A DNA stretch of 8,064 nt. Origin: Pseudomonadota bacterium (GTDB lineage Bacteria; Pseudomonadota; Alphaproteobacteria; Rhizobiales; Hyphomicrobiaceae). Location: assembly GCA_023430315.1 (NCBI GenBank), contig JAEZAW010000192.1, positions 1-8,064 on the forward strand, read 5' to 3'. The notes below the pieces were generated by a model that did no database searches, was not told the DNA's origin, and was given only the letters and a program-made list of their open reading frames with translations. Positions 6,149 through 8,064 of this stretch are shown in pieces. How positions within the stretch are numbered: the stretch's first letter is position 1; each line of letters starts with the position of its first letter. The position numbers and the translations under genes were made by a program.

Positions 6149-6180
6149 GCTTGCTCTTGTCGCAAGCCCGGTAGTACATT
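6149..6180 (+). promoter_or_regulatory. Possible sppA promoter with small inverted repeat
   Basis: TTGCTC (6151-6156) and TACATT (6175-6180) are spaced 18 bp and lie 82 bases before the sppA ATG. The -35 side overlaps a 6-bp inverted repeat, GCTTGC (6149-6154) and GCAAGC (6162-6167). A GATAAT at 6191-6196 is an alternative -10 without a clear -35. These are weak matches in a region where some promoter must exist. Confidence 0.25.
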
Positions 6181-6261
6181 GAGGCACTTGGATAATCCCG
6201 CAGTCCGTGCCCAGATGGGTGAGGTTTGCGAAGCTCAGGCCAAACGGAAGAGATCTTGCCC

Positions 6262-7233
6262 ATGTCGCTTGAAACCGAAGCCGTACTCGACCGGAGGAGG
6301 CTGCGTCGGCGCGCCTCGTTCTGGCGCGGGCTCGCGATCCTCGCCGTCGTCCTCGCCATCGGTGCCGCCATCGGCCTCGGTGCCAATCAGAGCTCGACCA
6401 TCGGCACCAAGCAGATCGCGCGCGTGACGATCGAGGGGATCATCACCGAGGATCGCAAGCAACTCGAGCTGCTGAAGCGCGTTGCCGACGCGCGCAACGT
6501 CGAGGCGCTCGTCCTCTTCATCAACAGCCCCGGCGGTACGACGACCGGCGGTGAGGCGGTGTACGAAGCCATCCGCAAGGTGGCCGAGAAGAAGCCGGTC
6601 GTCGCGCAGTTCGGCACGGTTGCGACGTCGGCCGCCTACATCGCGGGACTTGCCACCGACCAGATCGTCGCGCGCGGCAACTCGATCACGGGGTCGGTCG
6701 GCGTGATCTTCCAGTGGGCCGAGGTGACGGACCTCATGGCCAAGCTCGGCATCAAGATGCACGAGGTGAAGAGCGGGCCGCTCAAGGCCACGCCTTCGCC
6801 CTTCCAGCCGACCGATGAGGCCAGCAAGGCGGTCGCGCAGGAGATGATCCAGGAGTCGCTCGGCTGGTTCGTCGGGCTCGTGTCCGAGCGGCGCGGGATC
6901 GATACCGCCACCGTGCCCGGCCTCACGCAGGGCCGCATCTACTCGGGACGCGAGGCGCTCGGCTACAAGCTCGTCGATCGCATCGGCGGCGAGGATGAGG
7001 TGCGGCGTTGGCTCGAGGACACCCGCGGCGTCACGAAGGACCTGAGGATCGTGGACTGGAAGCCCAAGCGCGATCCTGCCTGGGGCCTGCTCGGCGATAC
7101 GGCCATGGCCGTGGCGCAGTGGATCGGCGGCCCGCTCGGCGAGGTGGCGACTAGACTAATGAATGCACGGGTGCTCGCGACGTTGCAGCTTGACGGTCTT
7201 GTCGCAGTTTGGCAGCCTTTAGAAAACCGATGA
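6262..7233 (+). CDS. sppA: Signal peptide peptidase SppA, S49 family, membrane-anchored short form
   Basis: This 323-residue S49 serine protease degrades signal peptides left in the inner membrane. It has an Arg-rich cytoplasmic N-terminus (RRRLRRR, 11-17), one signal-anchor helix (about 22-41) and a periplasmic ClpP/crotonase-fold domain. INSPGGTTTGGEAVYEAI (90-107) forms the substrate-binding region. The nucleophile is Ser123 in VATSAAYIAG, and the likely general-base lysine is K175 in KSGPLK. The Ser-Lys spacing of 52 equals that of the Bacillus subtilis SppA pair (S147/K199). ITGSVGVIFQ (136-145) is also typical. The length fits the single-domain form, about half of E. coli SppA. I prefer ATG 6262, with GGAAGAG nine bases upstream, over a TTG 36 bases earlier. 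It is followed 34 bp later by ihfB, a linkage usual in Alphaproteobacteria; the rpsA that often precedes sppA there is not in this window. Confidence 0.92.
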   Translation: MSLETEAVLDRRRLRRRASFWRGLAILAVVLAIGAAIGLGANQSSTIGTKQIARVTIEGIITEDRKQLELLKRVADARNVEALVLFINSPGGTTTGGEAVYEAIRKVAEKKPVVAQFGTVATSAAYIAGLATDQIVARGNSITGSVGVIFQWAEVTDLMAKLGIKMHEVKSGPLKATPSPFQPTDEASKAVAQEMIQESLGWFVGLVSERRGIDTATVPGLTQGRIYSGREALGYKLVDRIGGEDEVRRWLEDTRGVTKDLRIVDWKPKRDPAWGLLGDTAMAVAQWIGGPLGEVATRLMNARVLATLQLDGLVAVWQPLENR

Positions 7234-7251
7234 ATTTCAATAAAGTTCACT

Positions 7252-7262
7252 GGGGAGCGAGG
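7252..7262 (+). promoter_or_regulatory. Ribosome binding site of ihfB
   Basis: GGGGAG (7252-7257) is ten bases, and the adjacent GCGAGG (7257-7262) five bases, before a GTG at 7268. Together they support the GTG start, which gives an N-terminus (MIKSELIQKIA) of the family's usual length. Confidence 0.6.
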
Positions 7263-7267
7263 CAGCC

Positions 7268-7555
7268 GTGATCAAGTCCGAACTTATACAGAAGATCGCT
7301 GCGGCGAATCCGCATTTGTTTCATCGTGACATCGAGCGCATTGTGAATGTGATTTTCGATGAGATCGTCGAGGCCCTTGCCAAAGGCGACCGGGTCGAGC
7401 TCAGGGGTTTTGGCGCCTTTACCGTCAAGCACCGCCCCCCGCGCACGGGCCGCAATCCGCGCACTGGCGCGACCGTCTCGGTCGGTCAGAAGTTCGTCCC
7501 GTTTTTCAAGACGGGTAAGGAGTTGCGCGAGCGCCTCAACGGCGACGCCGGCTAG
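7268..7555 (+). CDS. ihfB: Integration host factor beta subunit
   Basis: This 95-residue DNA-bending protein of the HU/IHF family pairs with IHF-alpha to bend DNA sharply in recombination, replication and transcription. It shows the complete family pattern: an N-terminal helical dimerisation part, MIKSELIQKIA...IFDEIVEALAKGDRVELRGFGAF (1-51), then the beta arm with GRNPRTG (61-67), whose P64 is the intercalating proline, and the C-terminal VPFFKTGKELRERL. The N-terminal KSELI and the RGFGAF-to-arm spacing point to the beta subunit rather than HU or alpha. The length is normal. Translation starts at GTG. It lies 34 bp after sppA and 93 bp before the LapA gene, so it is likely in the same operon. 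A TTGACG box (7190-7195) inside the sppA 3' end could belong to a private promoter, but I see no matching -10. Confidence 0.95.
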   Translation: MIKSELIQKIAAANPHLFHRDIERIVNVIFDEIVEALAKGDRVELRGFGAFTVKHRPPRTGRNPRTGATVSVGQKFVPFFKTGKELRERLNGDAG

Positions 7556-7569
7556 GACGAAACGGCGCG

Positions 7570-7623
7570 TGAGGCCCGGGCGGAGGGCAGCAGCGCGAGC
7601 TGAGGCCGGGTGGAGACGTCTCC
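7570..7623 (+). repeat. Imperfect direct repeat and palindrome in the ihfB-lapA gap
   Basis: TGAGGCCCGGGCGGAG (7570-7585) recurs as TGAGGCCGGGTGGAG (7601-7615), with one deletion and one substitution, 31 bp apart. The second copy runs into a perfect 12-bp palindrome, GGAGACGTCTCC (7612-7623), which ends 12 bases before the lapA ribosome binding site. It may be a small local duplication, a regulator site or a leader structure; no function can be assigned. Confidence 0.4.
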
Positions 7624-7635
7624 CCCGTACGGGTT

Positions 7636-7640
7636 GGAGG
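7636..7640 (+). promoter_or_regulatory. Ribosome binding site of the LapA/DUF1049 gene
   Basis: GGAGG is eight bases before a GTG at 7649-7651. This strong site decides the start in favour of 7649 over an in-frame GTG at 7610, which lies inside the repeat/palindrome and would add 13 unconserved residues. Confidence 0.7.
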
Positions 7641-7648
7641 CTGAAGTC

Positions 7649-8017
7649 GTGCTGAGGCGTATCGTCTGGCTGCTGGTTGCGTTTCCTGCTGCCGCCATCC
7701 TTGTCACGCTTGCCGTCGCCAATCGTCATCCGGCGCGGCTGGTGCTCGATCCATTCCGACCCGAGACGCCCGTCCTTTGGATCGACCTGCCATTCTATGC
7801 CTACCTCCTCATCGCTCTCGTGATCGGCGTCGCTCTCGGCGGCACGTCGATGTGGATGACCCAGGCCCGATGGCGCCGCACCGCGCGCCGCCGCGCGCAG
7901 GAGGCTCTGCGCTGGCAGGCCGAGGCGGATCGCCTGGCACGCGAGCGCGACCAGACGCTCGCGGCTCAACGGCGCGAGCAGGGTGCCGGCAAGGCGCTTG
8001 CGGTTGCCGGGCGGTAA
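7649..8017 (+). CDS. lapA: LapA/DUF1049 family membrane protein
   Basis: This 122-residue inner-membrane protein has two hydrophobic helices (about 5-24 and 49-69). Between them is the DUF1049 signature, an ANRHPARLVLDPF loop (23-35), and after them a long basic, probably coiled-coil cytoplasmic tail (70-112; repeated Arg/Ala/Glu). In E. coli the equivalent gene (lapA, also yciS) lies directly after ihfB. It encodes a lipopolysaccharide-assembly protein that works with LapB in LpxC turnover. The same ihfB-lapA order here supports the call. No lapB is visible before the window ends, and in Alphaproteobacteria trp genes often follow instead. The GTG start is chosen on the GGAGG at 7636-7640. 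The family is well supported; the LPS-related role is transferred from E. coli and is less certain. Confidence 0.8.
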   Translation: MLRRIVWLLVAFPAAAILVTLAVANRHPARLVLDPFRPETPVLWIDLPFYAYLLIALVIGVALGGTSMWMTQARWRRTARRRAQEALRWQAEADRLARERDQTLAAQRREQGAGKALAVAGR

Positions 8018-8064
8018 GCGCGACGCACCGCTCGACATAAGTCTTCGTCACAAAGACGGGCGGG
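8018..8064. other. Terminal non-coding stretch, incomplete
   Basis: These 47 bases follow the lapA stop and run off the window. A weak GTCTT/AAGAC inverted repeat (8040-8044 and 8052-8056) is the only structure, and no start codon with a ribosome binding site is visible. It is probably the gap before the next gene. Confidence 0.4.

Noticed and set aside
6226..6261. TTG start adding 12 residues to SppA
   Set aside because: The ATG at 6262 has a GGAAGAG ribosome binding site nine bases upstream and a better start codon.
7190..7223. TTGACG box in the sppA 3' end as an ihfB promoter
   Set aside because: No acceptable -10 lies 16-18 bp downstream; the nearest candidate, TTTAGA at 7218, is 22 bp away.
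7235..7247. IHF-like binding site in the AT-rich gap before ihfB (autoregulation)
   Set aside because: Aligned to WATCAANNNNTTR it has about three mismatches in nine defined positions, too weak to call.
7247..8038. Minus-strand ORF (263 codons) opposite ihfB and lapA
   Set aside because: It is antisense to two well-supported genes and its translation shows no known motif.
1..8064. Mobile elements, CRISPR arrays, tRNA or rRNA genes, toxin-antitoxin or defence genes
   Set aside because: No transposase or integrase motif, spaced repeat array, tRNA-like cloverleaf or defence-family domain was seen on either strand.

Overview
The window is high-GC chromosomal DNA that reads as an alphaproteobacterium, most likely of the order Hyphomicrobiales (rhizobia and relatives). 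The evidence is the sppA-ihfB-DUF1049 (LapA) gene order, a DUF1127 small protein, a YafY-type regulator beside CCTGACAG-N4-CTGTCAGG palindromes, and the codon use. I cannot name a genus. I see no rRNA, tRNA, CRISPR array, insertion sequence or phage gene. The gene content looks like ordinary, stable chromosome.

Left part (1-1287): a DUF1127 gene on the minus strand is divergent from a YafY-family HTH/WYL regulator on the plus strand. The 213-bp gap between them holds two near-identical perfect palindromes 33 bp apart, the obvious candidate operator for the regulator.

Middle (1288-4673): a compact plus-strand drug-efflux operon consists of a MarR repressor, an EmrA-type membrane-fusion protein and an EmrB-type 14-TM MFS pump. 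Intergenic distances are 9 bp and a 4-bp ATGA overlap. An AT-rich palindrome that contains a perfect TATAAT lies in front of marR and suggests autorepression relieved by a drug-like ligand. No TolC-type outer-membrane channel is in the window, so the pump would have to borrow one encoded elsewhere. A GC-rich perfect stem-loop separates this operon from the convergent gene.

Right part (4784-8064): a secreted protein with an ARPP-1-like domain lies on the minus strand. It is divergent across a 293-bp gap from sppA (membrane-anchored S49 signal peptide peptidase), ihfB (IHF beta subunit) and a LapA/DUF1049 two-TM protein, all on the plus strand and probably co-transcribed. Positions 8018-8064 hold no recognisable gene start.

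I found no clear new multi-gene system. The least-described items are the ARPP-1-like periplasmic protein, which has an invariant-looking single cysteine, and the DUF1127/WYL divergent pair with its duplicated operator. Everything else fits known families.
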